Assembly (NCBI RefSeq): GCF_003751605.1
Contig: NZ_RJVJ01000003.1
Coordinates: forward strand, 372,001 to 436,000
Source: Kitasatospora cineracea
GTDB lineage: Bacteria; Actinomycetota; Actinomycetes; Streptomycetales; Streptomycetaceae
DNA: 64,000 nt
Direction: 5' to 3'
Position 1 is the first letter of the stretch, and each line of letters starts with the position of its first letter. Below the pieces are notes generated by a model, which saw only the letters and a list, made by a program, of their open reading frames with translations, searched no databases and had not been told where the DNA came from. Made by a program: the position numbers and the translations under genes. Shown here one piece after another: positions 33,557 to 43,981 of this stretch.

Positions 33557-34588
33557 ATGGAGTCGTCCCCCAAGCGCATGCCCACTCTCGACGAGGTGGC
33601 CCAGCGCGCCGGCGTCTCGCGCACGGCGGCCTCCCGGGTGATCAACAACGCCCCGCACGTCAGCCGGGCCAAGCGGGAGGCGGTCGAACGCGCGGTGCGC
33701 GAACTCGGCTTCGTCCCCAACCCGACCGCGCAGGCCCTGGCCACCCGCCGGGTCGGCGCGGTGGTGCTGGCGGTCTCCAGCGACGAACCGGGCCTGTTCG
33801 CGGACCCCTTCTTCGCCGAGGTGATCGTCGGCGTGAGCGCCGCGCTGGAGCAGACCGACCTGGAGCTGGTCCTGCTGCTGGCCAACACCCCGCGCGGGCG
33901 CGACCGGCTGGAGCGGCTGCTGCGCTCGCGCCGCGCCGACGGCGTGATGCTGATGGCGCTGCGCGGCGACGACCCGCTCGGCCGGCTCGCCGAACAGACC
34001 GACCTCCCGGTGGTGTTCGGCGGCCTGCCGCTCACCGGCGAGCCGCGCTGGTACGTGGACGCCGACAACCGGGGCGGCGCCCGACTGGCGGCCGAGCACT
34101 TCGTCCGGACCGGCCGCCGACGGCCCGTCATGATCACCGGCCAGCTGGACACCCAGGTCGCCGCCGCCCGCGAGCGGGGCTTCACCGAGGGCCTGACCCT
34201 GGCCGGGGTGCCGCTGCTGGGCGTCGAGGCCGGCGACTTCACCGAGGACGGCGGCGCCGCGGCGATGGAGCGGCTGCTCGCGGCCCACCCCGCGCCGGAC
34301 GCGCTGTTCACCGCCTCCGACGCGATGGCCATCGGCGCGCTGCGCACGCTGCGCACGCGCGGGCTGCGGGTGCCCGAGGACGTCGCGGTGATCGGTTTCA
34401 ACGACCTGGCCAGCGCCCGGCACACCGCCCCGCCGCTCACCACCGTGCACCAGCCGGTGCGGGCGCTGGGGCGCGAGATGGCCCGGATGCTGGTGGACGC
34501 CATCGAGGGGAACGACCCCGGCCCGCTGATCCTGCCGACCCGCCTGACCGTGCGCGAGTCCGCCCCGGACCTGCCGACGGGGGACTGA
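33557..34588 (+). CDS. cebR: LacI-family repressor of cellulose genes (CebR-like)
   Basis: 343 residues. The helix-turn-helix (TLDEVAQRAGVSRTAASRVIN, residues 9-29, read as two parts) has the recognition helix SRTAASRV seen in CebR-like repressors. A LacI sugar-binding domain follows, with FNDLASARHT near residue 290. Five TGGRAGCGCTYCCA boxes lie near cellulose genes in this window, two flanking this gene. CebR represses cellulose genes and is released by cellobiose or cellotriose. The assignment to CebR rather than a paralogue is inferred from the operator pattern and neighbours. Confidence 0.8.
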   Translation: MESSPKRMPTLDEVAQRAGVSRTAASRVINNAPHVSRAKREAVERAVRELGFVPNPTAQALATRRVGAVVLAVSSDEPGLFADPFFAEVIVGVSAALEQTDLELVLLLANTPRGRDRLERLLRSRRADGVMLMALRGDDPLGRLAEQTDLPVVFGGLPLTGEPRWYVDADNRGGARLAAEHFVRTGRRRPVMITGQLDTQVAAARERGFTEGLTLAGVPLLGVEAGDFTEDGGAAAMERLLAAHPAPDALFTASDAMAIGALRTLRTRGLRVPEDVAVIGFNDLASARHTAPPLTTVHQPVRALGREMARMLVDAIEGNDPGPLILPTRLTVRESAPDLPTGD

Positions 34589-34600
34589 TCCGCCCCTGCG

Positions 34601-34648
34601 GCGCAGCCCGGCCCCCGCCCGCACGTGCGGGCGGGGGCCGGGCTGCGC
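34601..34648 (+). terminator. Terminator, perfect 48-bp palindrome
   Basis: The 24-base arms 34601-34624 and 34625-34648 are perfectly complementary, centred on CACGTG. It starts 12 bases after the cebR-like stop and isolates the regulator from the GH1 operon. Confidence 0.85.
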
Positions 34649-34680
34649 GCGTCGTCCGGCGGGCCGCTCCGGTCACAGAC

Positions 34681-34694
34681 TGGAAGCGCTTCCA
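34681..34694. promoter_or_regulatory. CebR-type operator 1 of the GH1-transporter operon
   Basis: TGGAAGCGCTTCCA, perfect. It lies 30 bases upstream of a TTGACA box (34725-34730) of the operon promoter. Confidence 0.85.
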
Positions 34695-34724
34695 GTTTCA
34701 TTCCGGTATCGGCCGTCGAAACTC

Positions 34725-34754
34725 TTGACACCTCCACCTGACAAGCCAGAAACT
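34725..34754 (+). promoter_or_regulatory. Possible promoter of the GH1-transporter operon
   Basis: TTGACA (34725-34730), an 18-base spacer and GAAACT (34749-34754). The operators at 34681 and 34769 flank it. Confidence 0.4.
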
Positions 34755-34768
34755 TCCGGCACCGCTAC

Positions 34769-34782
34769 TGGAAGCGCTTCCG
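34769..34782. promoter_or_regulatory. CebR-type operator 2 of the GH1-transporter operon
   Basis: TGGAAGCGCTTCCG, one base off perfect, just downstream of the -10 box. Confidence 0.8.
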
Positions 34783-34862
34783 GCTTCTGGTGAGCTTCTC
34801 ACTTCTTTCCTGCCTGCCCGGCGCATCGTTCAGACGCCGTGGCGGCAGCCGTTCCGAATGCA

Positions 34863-34876
34863 TGGGAGCGCTCCCA
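34863..34876. promoter_or_regulatory. CebR box directly before the GH1 start codon
   Basis: TGGGAGCGCTCCCA, the classical Streptomyces CebR box. It ends two bases before ATG 34879 and so occupies the ribosome-binding position. Either the message is leaderless or translation starts without a normal Shine-Dalgarno site. Confidence 0.85.
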
Positions 34877-34878
34877 CA

Positions 34879-36324
34879 ATGACCGAGGTCCAGGACCGCA
34901 AGGCCGCCGAAGCCCGTACCGACGACTTCCTCCGCTTCCCGCCGGACTTCCTCTGGGGCACCGCCACCTCCGCCTACCAGATCGAGGGCGCGGTCGCCGA
35001 GGACGGCCGGACCCCGTCCATCTGGGACACCTTCAGCCACACGCCCGGCAAGGTCAACCGCGGCGACACCGGCGACCTGGCGGTCGACCACTACCACCGC
35101 TGGCGCGAGGACGTCGCGCTGATGAAGGACCTCGGGCTGAGCGCGTACCGCTTCTCGGTGGCCTGGCCCCGGGTGCAGCCGACCGGCCGGGGACCGGCCG
35201 TCGAACGCGGGCTCGACTTCTACCGCGCCCTGGTGGACGAACTGCTGGCGGCCGGCATCACCCCGCTGGCCACGCTGTACCACTGGGACCTGCCGCAGCA
35301 CCTGGAAGAAGCCGGCGGCTGGGCGGTCCGGGAGACCGCGGAGCGCTTCGGCGAGTACGCGTCCCTGGTGGCCGGGGCCCTCGGCGACCGGGTGCGGCAC
35401 TGGACCACGCTGAACGAGCCCTGGTGCTCGGCCTTCCTCGGCTACGGCTCCGGCGTGCACGCCCCCGGCCGCACCGACCCCGGCACCGCGCTGCGCGCCG
35501 CCCACCACCTCAACCTGGCGCACGGCCGGGGCGCGGCCGCACTGCGCGCCGCCCTGCCGGGCACCGCCCAGCTCTCGGTCTCGCTCAACCTGCACCAGGT
35601 GCGGCCGCTCACCGACAGCCCCGAGGACCAGGAGGCCGTCCGCCGGATCGACGCCGTCGGCAACCGGATCTTCCTGAGCCCGGTGCTGCGCGGCCGCTAC
35701 GACACGGACCTGTACCAGGACACCGCGCACCTGGTCGACTGGGAGCAGCTGGTGCGCCCCGGCGACCTGGCGGCGATCGGCGCGCCGATCGACCAACTCG
35801 GCCTGAACTACTACTCCCCGGCGGTGGTCTCCGGCAGCGGCGCCTCCCGCGACAACTGCCACGGCAGCAGCGAGCACTCGCCGTGGCCCGGTTCGGAGCA
35901 CGTGGCCTTCCACCAGCCGCCCGGCGAGCTGACCGCGATGAACTGGAGCATCGACCCGACCGGCCTGCGCGACCTCCTCGACCGGATCCACCTGGAGCGC
36001 CCCGGCCTGCCCGTGATCATCACCGAGAACGGCATGGCCTGCGAGGACTACGTCACCCCCGAGGGCGAGGTGAACGACCGGGACCGGATCGCCTTCGTCC
36101 ACCAGCACCTGACCGCGGTGCACCGGGCGATCGAGGCGGGCGTACCGGTGGCGGGCTACTTCCTGTGGTCGCTGCTGGACAACTTCGAGTGGGCGTACGG
36201 CTACGCGAAGCGCTTCGGCATGGTGCACGTCGACTTCCCCACCCAGCGGCGCACCCCGAAGAACAGCGCGCACTGGTACGGCCGGGCCTGCCGCACCGGC
36301 GCCGTCCCGCGCTCGCTGTCCTGA
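34879..36324 (+). CDS. GH1 beta-glucosidase (intracellular)
   Basis: 481 residues, no signal peptide. The GH1 signature FLWGTATSAYQIEGA is at residues 25-39. Glu180 in TLNEPW is the acid/base and Glu383 in ITENG the nucleophile. It hydrolyses imported cellobiose and short cello-oligomers to glucose. It opens the operon that continues into the five Opp/Dpp-type transporter genes, which suggests that the transporter carries beta-glucosides. An upstream in-frame ATG at 34858 would translate through the CebR box, so 34879 is preferred. Confidence 0.95.
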   Translation: MTEVQDRKAAEARTDDFLRFPPDFLWGTATSAYQIEGAVAEDGRTPSIWDTFSHTPGKVNRGDTGDLAVDHYHRWREDVALMKDLGLSAYRFSVAWPRVQPTGRGPAVERGLDFYRALVDELLAAGITPLATLYHWDLPQHLEEAGGWAVRETAERFGEYASLVAGALGDRVRHWTTLNEPWCSAFLGYGSGVHAPGRTDPGTALRAAHHLNLAHGRGAAALRAALPGTAQLSVSLNLHQVRPLTDSPEDQEAVRRIDAVGNRIFLSPVLRGRYDTDLYQDTAHLVDWEQLVRPGDLAAIGAPIDQLGLNYYSPAVVSGSGASRDNCHGSSEHSPWPGSEHVAFHQPPGELTAMNWSIDPTGLRDLLDRIHLERPGLPVIITENGMACEDYVTPEGEVNDRDRIAFVHQHLTAVHRAIEAGVPVAGYFLWSLLDNFEWAYGYAKRFGMVHVDFPTQRRTPKNSAHWYGRACRTGAVPRSLS

Positions 36325-36415
36325 CCGTGCCCCGCCCCGCCCGTCCCGCGGCCGTCCGGCCGCACCGACCACCCACGCGCCAGTGGCGCCCGAGGACCCC
36401 GAAGGGAGCATCGGC

Positions 36416-37405
36416 ATGCGGACGCTACTGCGCCGCCTCGGCTTCTACCTGCTGGCCGGCTTCGCCGCGGTGACCCTGAACTTCTTCCTGGCCAGGCTGC
36501 TGCCCGGCAGCGCCCTGCAGAACGCGCTCGCCAAGCTGCGCGGCGCCAACCTCGACCCGGACGCGATCCGGGCGCTGGAGGCGCAGTACGGCACCGGCTC
36601 CGACCACAGCCTGCTGAGCCAGTACCTGACCTACCTGTCCGGCCTGCTCCACGGGGACCTGGGCCTGTCCACCTCGCAGTCCGCGCCGGTGTCCTCGATC
36701 CTGGGCAGCACCCTGCCGTGGACGCTGGGCCTGGTCGGCACGGCGACCGCGCTGGCCTTCGTGGTCGGCACGCTGGCCGGGATCGTCGTCGGCTGGAAGC
36801 GCAACGGGCTGCTGGACGGCCTGCTGCCCGCCGTGACCTTCTTCCAGTCGGTGCCGTACTTCATCCTGGCCTTCCTGGTGATGATGACGCTCGGCTACTT
36901 CGGCGGCTTCTTCCCCTACCAGAACGGCTACGACATCGGCCGGCACGCCCACCTGACGCCGGGCTGGAACGGCCCGTTCGTCACCAGCGTGATCGAGCAC
37001 GGCACGCTGCCCGCGCTGACCGTGGTGCTGGCCTCGCTGGCCGGCTGGATGATCGGCATGCGCAACATGATGATCACCACGATGGACGAGGACTACGTCC
37101 TGGTCGCCGCCGCGAAGGGGCTCCCGCAGTGGCGGGTGGCCGCGGTGGCGGCGCGCAACGCGATCCTGCCGACCATCTCCAACTTCGCCCTGTCGATCAG
37201 CCTGGTGGTGACCGGCTCACTGGTCACCGAGATCGTCTTCACCTACCCCGGCGTCGGCTGGCAGATCTACCAGGCCATCCTCACCGGCGACTACCCGCTG
37301 CTCCAGGGGATCCTGCTGGTCGTCGTCCTCACCGTGCTGGCCGTGAACCTGGTCGCGGACCTCGCCTACGTCGCCCTCGACCCCCGTGCCCGCAAGGAGG
37401 CCTGA
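36416..37405 (+). CDS. Opp/Dpp-type ABC transporter permease (DppB type)
   Basis: 329 residues with six membrane helices and the DppB-type cytoplasmic loop (AAAKGLPQWRVAAVAARNAILP). The start at 36416 follows GGGAG. The gene is 91 bases after GH1. The family usually moves peptides, but a branch transports cello-oligosaccharides, and the CebR boxes and GH1 gene point to that here. Confidence 0.9.
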   Translation: MRTLLRRLGFYLLAGFAAVTLNFFLARLLPGSALQNALAKLRGANLDPDAIRALEAQYGTGSDHSLLSQYLTYLSGLLHGDLGLSTSQSAPVSSILGSTLPWTLGLVGTATALAFVVGTLAGIVVGWKRNGLLDGLLPAVTFFQSVPYFILAFLVMMTLGYFGGFFPYQNGYDIGRHAHLTPGWNGPFVTSVIEHGTLPALTVVLASLAGWMIGMRNMMITTMDEDYVLVAAAKGLPQWRVAAVAARNAILPTISNFALSISLVVTGSLVTEIVFTYPGVGWQIYQAILTGDYPLLQGILLVVVLTVLAVNLVADLAYVALDPRARKEA

Positions 37406-37408
37406 GCG

Positions 37409-38361
37409 ATGCGCGTGCTCCGCTCCCCGAAAGTGCTCGCCGGCTCGGTCCTGCTGCTGCTGCTCCTGCTGCTGGCCGTGGTCGGACCGCTGATCGCGCC
37501 GCACTCCGCCGACTGGCAGGCCGACCGCACCAGCGGCCTGCCGCTCGCCCCCTCGGGCCGGTTCTGGCTCGGCACCGACCAGCAGCAGCACGACCTGTTC
37601 TCGCGGCTGCTGACCGGCGGCCGCGACACCCTGCTGATCTCCTTCCTCGCCGGGCTGTTCGCCTGCGTGCTGTCCGTCGTGGTCGGCGTCACCGCCGGGT
37701 TCGTCGGCGGCCTGGTGGACGACCTGCTCTCCGCCCTGGCCAACATCTTCCTGGCGCTGCCCGGCCTGCTGATCCTGATGGTGATCATGAAGCCGCTACC
37801 GCCCTCGGAGACCAGCGACCCGCTGCTGATCGGCTCGGTGATCGCCCTCACCGCCTGGGCCTGGGGCGCCCGCGTGCTGCGGGCGCAGACCCTGGCGCTG
37901 CGCGCCGCCGACTACGTCGAGTCGGCCCGGGTGATCGGCGAACGCACCTGGCGGATCATCCTGTTCGAGGTGGTGCCGAACCTGCTGCCGATCCTGGCCT
38001 CGGCGTTCATCTTCACCGTCATCTACGGCATCGGCACCTACACCGCGCTGGCCTGGCTGGGCGTGATCAGCCCCGCCTCGGTGACCTGGGGCACCGTGCT
38101 CAACGAGGCCCAGGCATCCGGCGCCGCCGTCAACGGCTACTGGTGGTGGTACCTGCCGCCCGCACTGGCCGTCGCGCTGGTCGGCATCGCCCTGGCCCTG
38201 GTCAACTTCGGGATCGACGAGGTGATCAACCCCCGGCTCACCTCGGCCCGCACCGGCCGGGCCCGCGGGGTGGTCTTCCGCCTCGGCCTCACCCCCGTGC
38301 TGAAGTCCGCCGCGCCGCAAGCCGCTCCGCCGAACCCCGCCCCGCTGAAGGAGGCGCAGCC

Positions 38362-38365
<4 letters not shown>
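37409..38365 (+). CDS. Opp/Dpp-type ABC transporter permease (DppC type)
   Basis: 318 residues. A first helix, an extracytoplasmic loop with GTDQQQHDLFSRLLTG, then five helices with the DppC loop block (LRAADYVESARVIGERTWRI). Only three bases separate it from the DppB-type gene. It pairs with that protein to form the channel. Confidence 0.9.
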
Positions 38366-39428
<1,063 letters not shown>

Positions 39429-39432
<4 letters not shown>

Positions 39433-40466
39433 CCAGCACCGACACCGCCCGGGTGGTGCACGGCCCGAAGCGCCCGGGCACCCCCGCCCTGGAGGCCCGC
39501 GGCCTCACCAAGCACTTCCCGGTCCACGGGGGGCTGCGGCGCGGCCGGGTCGTGCGCGCCGTCGAGGACGTCTCACTGGCCCTGCCGGAGGGCACGGTCA
39601 CCGCCGTGGTCGGTGAGTCCGGCTCCGGGAAGTCCACCCTGTCGCGGCTGCTGACCCGGCTCACCGCCCCGACCGCGGGCGAACTGCTGCTGGACGGCGA
39701 ACCGGTCGGCGGCTCCGCGCGGGCCCGGCGCGCCTACGCCGGCCAGGTGCACCTGGTGCTGCAGGACCCGTTCTCCTCGCTGAACGCCGTGCACAGCATC
39801 CGCTACCACCTGCGGCGCCCGCTCAAGCTGCACCACGGCCTGCGCGGGAGCGAACTCGACGCCCGCGCCGCGCAGTTGCTCGAACGCGTCAGCCTCACCC
39901 CGGCCGAACGCTACCTCGACAAGTTCCCGCACGAGCTGTCCGGCGGCCAGCGCCAGCGGGTCGCCATCGCCCGCGGCCTCGCCGTGCGGCCCCGGGTGCT
40001 GCTCGCCGACGAGCCGGTCTCCATGCTCGACGTCTCGATCCGCCTCGGCGTGCTCAACCTGCTCGACGAACTGCGCGAGCGCGAACGGCTCGCCATCCTG
40101 TACGTCACCCACGACATCGCCTCGGCCCGCTACCTCGCCGACACCGTCGTGGTGATGTACGCCGGGCAGGTCGTCGAGTCCGGCCCGGCCGTCCAGGTCA
40201 CCGACGCCCCCGCGCACCCCTACACCCGGCTGCTGCTGAGCGCCGCCCCCGACCCGCACCGCCGCGAACCGGTGGTGCTGCGCGGGCGCGGCGCGCCGCC
40301 CAGCCTGATCGACCCGCCGAGCGGCTGCCGCTTCCACCCGCGCTGCCCGCTCGCGATGCCGGTGTGCGCCGAGACCGCGCCGCCGGTGCGGCCCGCCGCG
40401 GGCGACCAGGTCGCCGCCTGCTGGCTGCTCGACCCCGAACGGGCACCCGGCACCACGCCCGCCTGA
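39429..40466 (+). CDS. Opp/Dpp-type ATP-binding protein (DppF type)
   Basis: 345 residues. Walker A GESGSGKST, signature LSGGQRQRVAIARGL, Walker B VLLADEPVSMLD, switch His in VTHDIA. The C-terminal CRFHPRCPLAMPVC motif matches that of its partner. The start overlaps the DppD-type stop (GTGA). The two ATPases form a heterodimer under the DppBC-type channel. Confidence 0.93.
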
Positions 40467-40512
40467 GCGACCGCACCCCCACCCGAGAAACCCACTCCAG
40501 GAGTTCCCAGCC

Positions 40513-42216
40513 ATGCGCCGTTCCACCGCTCTCAGAGCCCTCGCCCTGGTCGCCGCCGTCGGCCTCGGCGCCACCGCCTGCACCGACTCCGGCGGTTCGA
40601 AGTCCACCGACGCCGGCGCCGACCGGACCCTGGTGGTCGAGTCGACCCCGATGCCGTCGTTCACCGAGAACTACAACCCCTTCGACGGCAACTCCTTCCT
40701 CTCCGCCCAGAACGCCCGCTCGCTGATCTTCGAGCCGCTCTTCCAGTTCAACACCCTCAAGGCCGACCAGCCGCCGATCCCCTGGCTCGCCAAGTCCTTC
40801 GCGTGGTCGAACGACAACCGGACGCTCACCCTGGCGCTCCAGTCGGGCATCAACTTCAGCGACGGCAAGCCCTTCACCTCCGCGGACGTCAAGTTCACCT
40901 TCGAGATGCTGAAGGCCAACCCGGCCACCAACACCGGCGGCGCGCCGCTGCCCAGCAGCATCACCACCCCGGACGCCACCACCGTGGTGCTGGACTTCGA
41001 CGGCCCGCAGAAGGCCAACTTCATCGGCATCGGCAACCAGCTGATCGTGCCCGAGCACATCTGGTCCACCATCAGCAGCCCCGGCAACGCGGTCGTCAAG
41101 GCCGACCAGGCGATCGGCACCGGCCCGTACCTGGTGGACAGGTTCACCGCGCAGAACGTCACCTTCAAGGTCAACCCGGCCTTCCGGGAGAAGCCGAAGG
41201 TGCAGCACGTCTCCTTCCCCGCCTACGCGACCAACGACGCCGCCACCCTGGCGCTCAACAACGGCGAGATCGACCTCACCGGCAACAACATCACCAACGT
41301 CCAGAACACCTTCGTCGGCAAGGACCCGGAGCACCACCACCTGTTCCAGGCCACGGCGCCGTACTTCCCGGCGGCCAACACGGTCTCCCTGATGCTCAAC
41401 AACAAGAGCACCACCTCCCCCGCGCTCGCCGACCCCGCCGTCCGCAAGGCGATCAGCGCCGGCCTCAACCGCCGCGCCTACGCGAGCCAGTGCGAGACCG
41501 ACTACGCCCGCCCCGCCACCTCCTCCGGCGGCCTGCTGCTGCCGGCCGACCAGGCGATGGTCAACCCGGCGCTGGCGAACGACCTCAAGCCGGACGCCGA
41601 CGCGGCCCAGGTCGACTCGCTGCTCGGCGCCGCGGGCTGGACCAAGGACGGCAGCGGCAAGTGGACCCGCGACGGCAAGACCATCAAGTTCACCGTCATC
41701 GACCCGAACTCGTTCTCCGACTACTGGTGCACCGCGCAGGCGATGGCCAAGGACCTGAACGCGCTCGGCTTCGACGTCAGCACCAACGGCGCCTTCGACT
41801 TCAACAGCTGGAACACCGCCATCACCACCGGCAACTACGAGGCCGCCATCCACTGGGGCCAGGGCGGCACCCCGTTCCAGCGCCTGCAGTACGTCCTCGA
41901 CCCGGGCATGGGCGCCGAGGCCGGCCAGGTCGCGGCCGGTGACTTCAGCAAGTACGACTCCCCGAAGGTCCGCGACGCCGTCAAGGCGTTCCAGAACGCG
42001 GGCGACGCCGCGGCCGAGAAGACCGCGCTGAACACCCTCCAGCAGATCATGTCGGACGACGTCCCCGCCGTCCCGGTGTTCTACGGCGCGGCCTGGTACG
42101 AGTACAACGACACCGACTTCACCGGCTGGCCGAACGAGAGCGACCCGTACGTCAACCCGGCGCCCAACTCCCAGGCGTACGAGTACATCATCCTGCACCT
42201 CAGCCCGCGCGACTGA
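40513..42216 (+). CDS. Family 5 solute-binding lipoprotein, probable cello-oligosaccharide binder
   Basis: 567 residues, typical for family 5. The lipobox GATAC puts the lipidated Cys at residue 23. Recognisable blocks are NARSLIFEPLFQFN, LQSGINFSDGKPFTSADVKF and PEHIWSTI, standard for DppA/OppA-like proteins. It is the last gene of the CebR-box operon. The same protein family is known to bind cellobiose and longer beta-glucans in Thermotoga and Thermobifida-like organisms. Peptides remain possible, but the operon context argues for beta-glucosides. Confidence 0.85.
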   Translation: MRRSTALRALALVAAVGLGATACTDSGGSKSTDAGADRTLVVESTPMPSFTENYNPFDGNSFLSAQNARSLIFEPLFQFNTLKADQPPIPWLAKSFAWSNDNRTLTLALQSGINFSDGKPFTSADVKFTFEMLKANPATNTGGAPLPSSITTPDATTVVLDFDGPQKANFIGIGNQLIVPEHIWSTISSPGNAVVKADQAIGTGPYLVDRFTAQNVTFKVNPAFREKPKVQHVSFPAYATNDAATLALNNGEIDLTGNNITNVQNTFVGKDPEHHHLFQATAPYFPAANTVSLMLNNKSTTSPALADPAVRKAISAGLNRRAYASQCETDYARPATSSGGLLLPADQAMVNPALANDLKPDADAAQVDSLLGAAGWTKDGSGKWTRDGKTIKFTVIDPNSFSDYWCTAQAMAKDLNALGFDVSTNGAFDFNSWNTAITTGNYEAAIHWGQGGTPFQRLQYVLDPGMGAEAGQVAAGDFSKYDSPKVRDAVKAFQNAGDAAAEKTALNTLQQIMSDDVPAVPVFYGAAWYEYNDTDFTGWPNESDPYVNPAPNSQAYEYIILHLSPRD

Positions 42217-42232
42217 TCCCGCCACCGCACGC

Positions 42233-42269
42233 GAAGGGGCCCCGGCCGTCCAACGGCCGGGGCCCCTTC
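42233..42269. terminator. Terminator of the GH1-Opp operon
   Basis: A 16-base perfect stem (42233-42248 with 42254-42269) around TCCAA, 17 bases after the stop codon. Confidence 0.8.
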
Positions 42270-42273
42270 ACGT

Positions 42274-42305
42274 GCGGTGGGCGCCCGTCAGGAGGCGCCC
42301 ACCGC
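42274..42305. terminator. Terminator of the GH62 gene
   Basis: GCGGTGGGCGCC (42274-42285) pairs with 42294-42305. With 42233-42269 it forms a double barrier between convergent transcripts. Confidence 0.7.
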
Positions 42306-42318
42306 GGCTCGGGCCGGG

Positions 42319-43761
42319 TCAGTGCTGGAGCGTCAGCACGCCCGGGCGCCAGGGGAGTTGGTCGTAGGGGCCGGTAGCGGTCGGGGACTTGCCCTGGTAG
42401 AGGAGCTGGAGGTTGCAGGGGTCGATGGTCATGGTCTGGTCGGGGTTGTTGCGGACCAGGTCGCCGTGGCTGATGTCGTTGGTCCAGCCGGCGCCGCTGT
42501 TGGCCTTGCCCGCGAACGGGTTGGCCTCGGTGGCGGCCTGCGGGGTCCAGGAACCGTTCAGGCTGGTGGCGGTGAAGGAGCGGAAGTAGCGCTGCTCGCT
42601 GGCGCCGCGGGCCTCGACGATCATCAGGTACTGGTTCTGGCCCTTGACCTTGTAGACCTGCGGGGCCTCGAACAGGTTCTTGACCGTGTCGCTCATCACC
42701 GTGGTGTAGGAGGAGCCGAAGTTGCCCGGGAAGTTGCCGATCGGCATGCTCGCCCGGTAGATGCTCCCGTTGTCACCGGCGAAGAACAGGTACATGTTCT
42801 GGTCGTCGGCGATCAGGGTCTGGTCGATCGGGGCGGCGTTCGGGATGCTGCCGGTGAACAGCGGCTGCGGCGCGGACCAGCCGTTGGGGTTGGTCGGGTC
42901 GCTGGAGGTGCGGTAGATGAACGGCCACGCGCCCCACTGGTAGGCCAGCACCCAGATGTTCTTCGGCGCGAAGTAGAACAGCGTCGGCGCCACCGCGGCC
43001 TGGCCCATCCCGGTCTGGGCGGCCGAGGCCATGTCGGACCAGTTGGTGAACGGCGCGAACGCCATCGAGCCGTACGAGGAGCCGTTCACGTTCGAGCCGT
43101 AGACCAGGTGCTTGCCGTTGTAGACGACGTCGGTGAAGTCCTTCAGCGCGGCCCAGCCGTTGGCGGGCTGCGCCAGGGCGCCGGTGGAGCTCCACCGGTA
43201 GGTCGACGGGAGCGGGCAGGTGGTGCCGCCGGTGGACGGGGGCGTGGTCGGGCTGCTGGTGCCCAGGCCGGTCCACTGCTGGTTGCTGCGGCCGTTGCAG
43301 GTCCACAGCTCCACGGCGGTGCCGTTGGCGGTGGCGCCGCCGGTGACGTCCAGGCACAGGCCGGACTCGACGCCGACGACCGTGCCGTCGGCGTTCAACC
43401 GCCACTGCTGGTTCGCGCCGCCGCTGCAGGCCCAGATCTGCACCCGGGTGCCGGCGGCGGTCGCGTGGTTGGGGACGTCCAGGCACTTGTTGCCGTAGAC
43501 GGTCAGCTCGTTGGCGGAGGTCAGCGTCCACTGCTGGTTGGTGCCGTTCCAGCAGTCGTAGATCTGCAGCAGCGCGCCGTCGGTCTGGCTGCCGCCCGAC
43601 ACGTCGAGGCAGCGGCCGGAGGAAGTGCTCTTCAGGGCGCCGGTGGTGGCCGCCCGGGCGGCGGGGCCGGCGACGAGCATCGCCGCCAGCGCCGCCACGG
43701 TCGCGACCATCGCGGTGAGCAGCACGGACAGCTGCCTGCGGCTCGGATTTCGGCTGTGCAC
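42319..43761 (-). CDS. Secreted GH62 alpha-L-arabinofuranosidase with N-terminal CBM13
   Basis: 480 residues from GTG 43761, with GAGGAG upstream. The signal peptide ends near ARAATTG (residue ~37). A ricin-type CBM13 beta-trefoil (residues 38-165) has three CLDV/QQW repeats. After a Ser/Pro/Thr linker, the GH62 catalytic domain spans ~180-480, with the YRWSSTGALAQP, GKHLVYGSN and FEAPQVYKV blocks. The catalytic Asp lies in LKDFTDV and a Glu in FEAPQ. GH62 enzymes strip arabinofuranose from arabinoxylan outside the cell. Confidence 0.95.
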   Translation of the reverse strand: MHSRNPSRRQLSVLLTAMVATVAALAAMLVAGPAARAATTGALKSTSSGRCLDVSGGSQTDGALLQIYDCWNGTNQQWTLTSANELTVYGNKCLDVPNHATAAGTRVQIWACSGGANQQWRLNADGTVVGVESGLCLDVTGGATANGTAVELWTCNGRSNQQWTGLGTSSPTTPPSTGGTTCPLPSTYRWSSTGALAQPANGWAALKDFTDVVYNGKHLVYGSNVNGSSYGSMAFAPFTNWSDMASAAQTGMGQAAVAPTLFYFAPKNIWVLAYQWGAWPFIYRTSSDPTNPNGWSAPQPLFTGSIPNAAPIDQTLIADDQNMYLFFAGDNGSIYRASMPIGNFPGNFGSSYTTVMSDTVKNLFEAPQVYKVKGQNQYLMIVEARGASEQRYFRSFTATSLNGSWTPQAATEANPFAGKANSGAGWTNDISHGDLVRNNPDQTMTIDPCNLQLLYQGKSPTATGPYDQLPWRPGVLTLQH

Positions 43762-43805
43762 GGAAATCTCCTCGGGGTGGGGGAGGGGTGGGGGCGCGGC
43801 CCGGA

Positions 43806-43819
43806 TGTGAGCGCTCACA
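43806..43819. promoter_or_regulatory. LacI-type operator of the GH62 gene
   Basis: TGTGAGCGCTCACA, a perfect 14-bp palindrome 45 bases upstream of the start codon. It shares AGCGCT with the CebR boxes but has TGT/ACA ends like the xylanase sites. Confidence 0.8.
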
Positions 43820-43934
43820 GTCCTGTGCGCTCGGACTCGCGGTCGGGCCGCCGGAAGGAGCCGCGCCCGGTCCGTGGACCGGAGGCGGGCGCGGCTCGGC
43901 TCGGTGGGCCGGCTCAGCGGGCCGGCACGGTGGT

Positions 43935-43962
43935 GCGGTTCAGCGGTTCAGCGGTTCAGCGG
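43935..43962. repeat. 8-bp tandem repeat
   Basis: Three tandem copies of GCGGTTCA between the GH10 stop and the GH62 upstream region. Confidence 0.7.
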
Positions 43963-43981
43963 ATCGACCGGGCGGCCGGGC

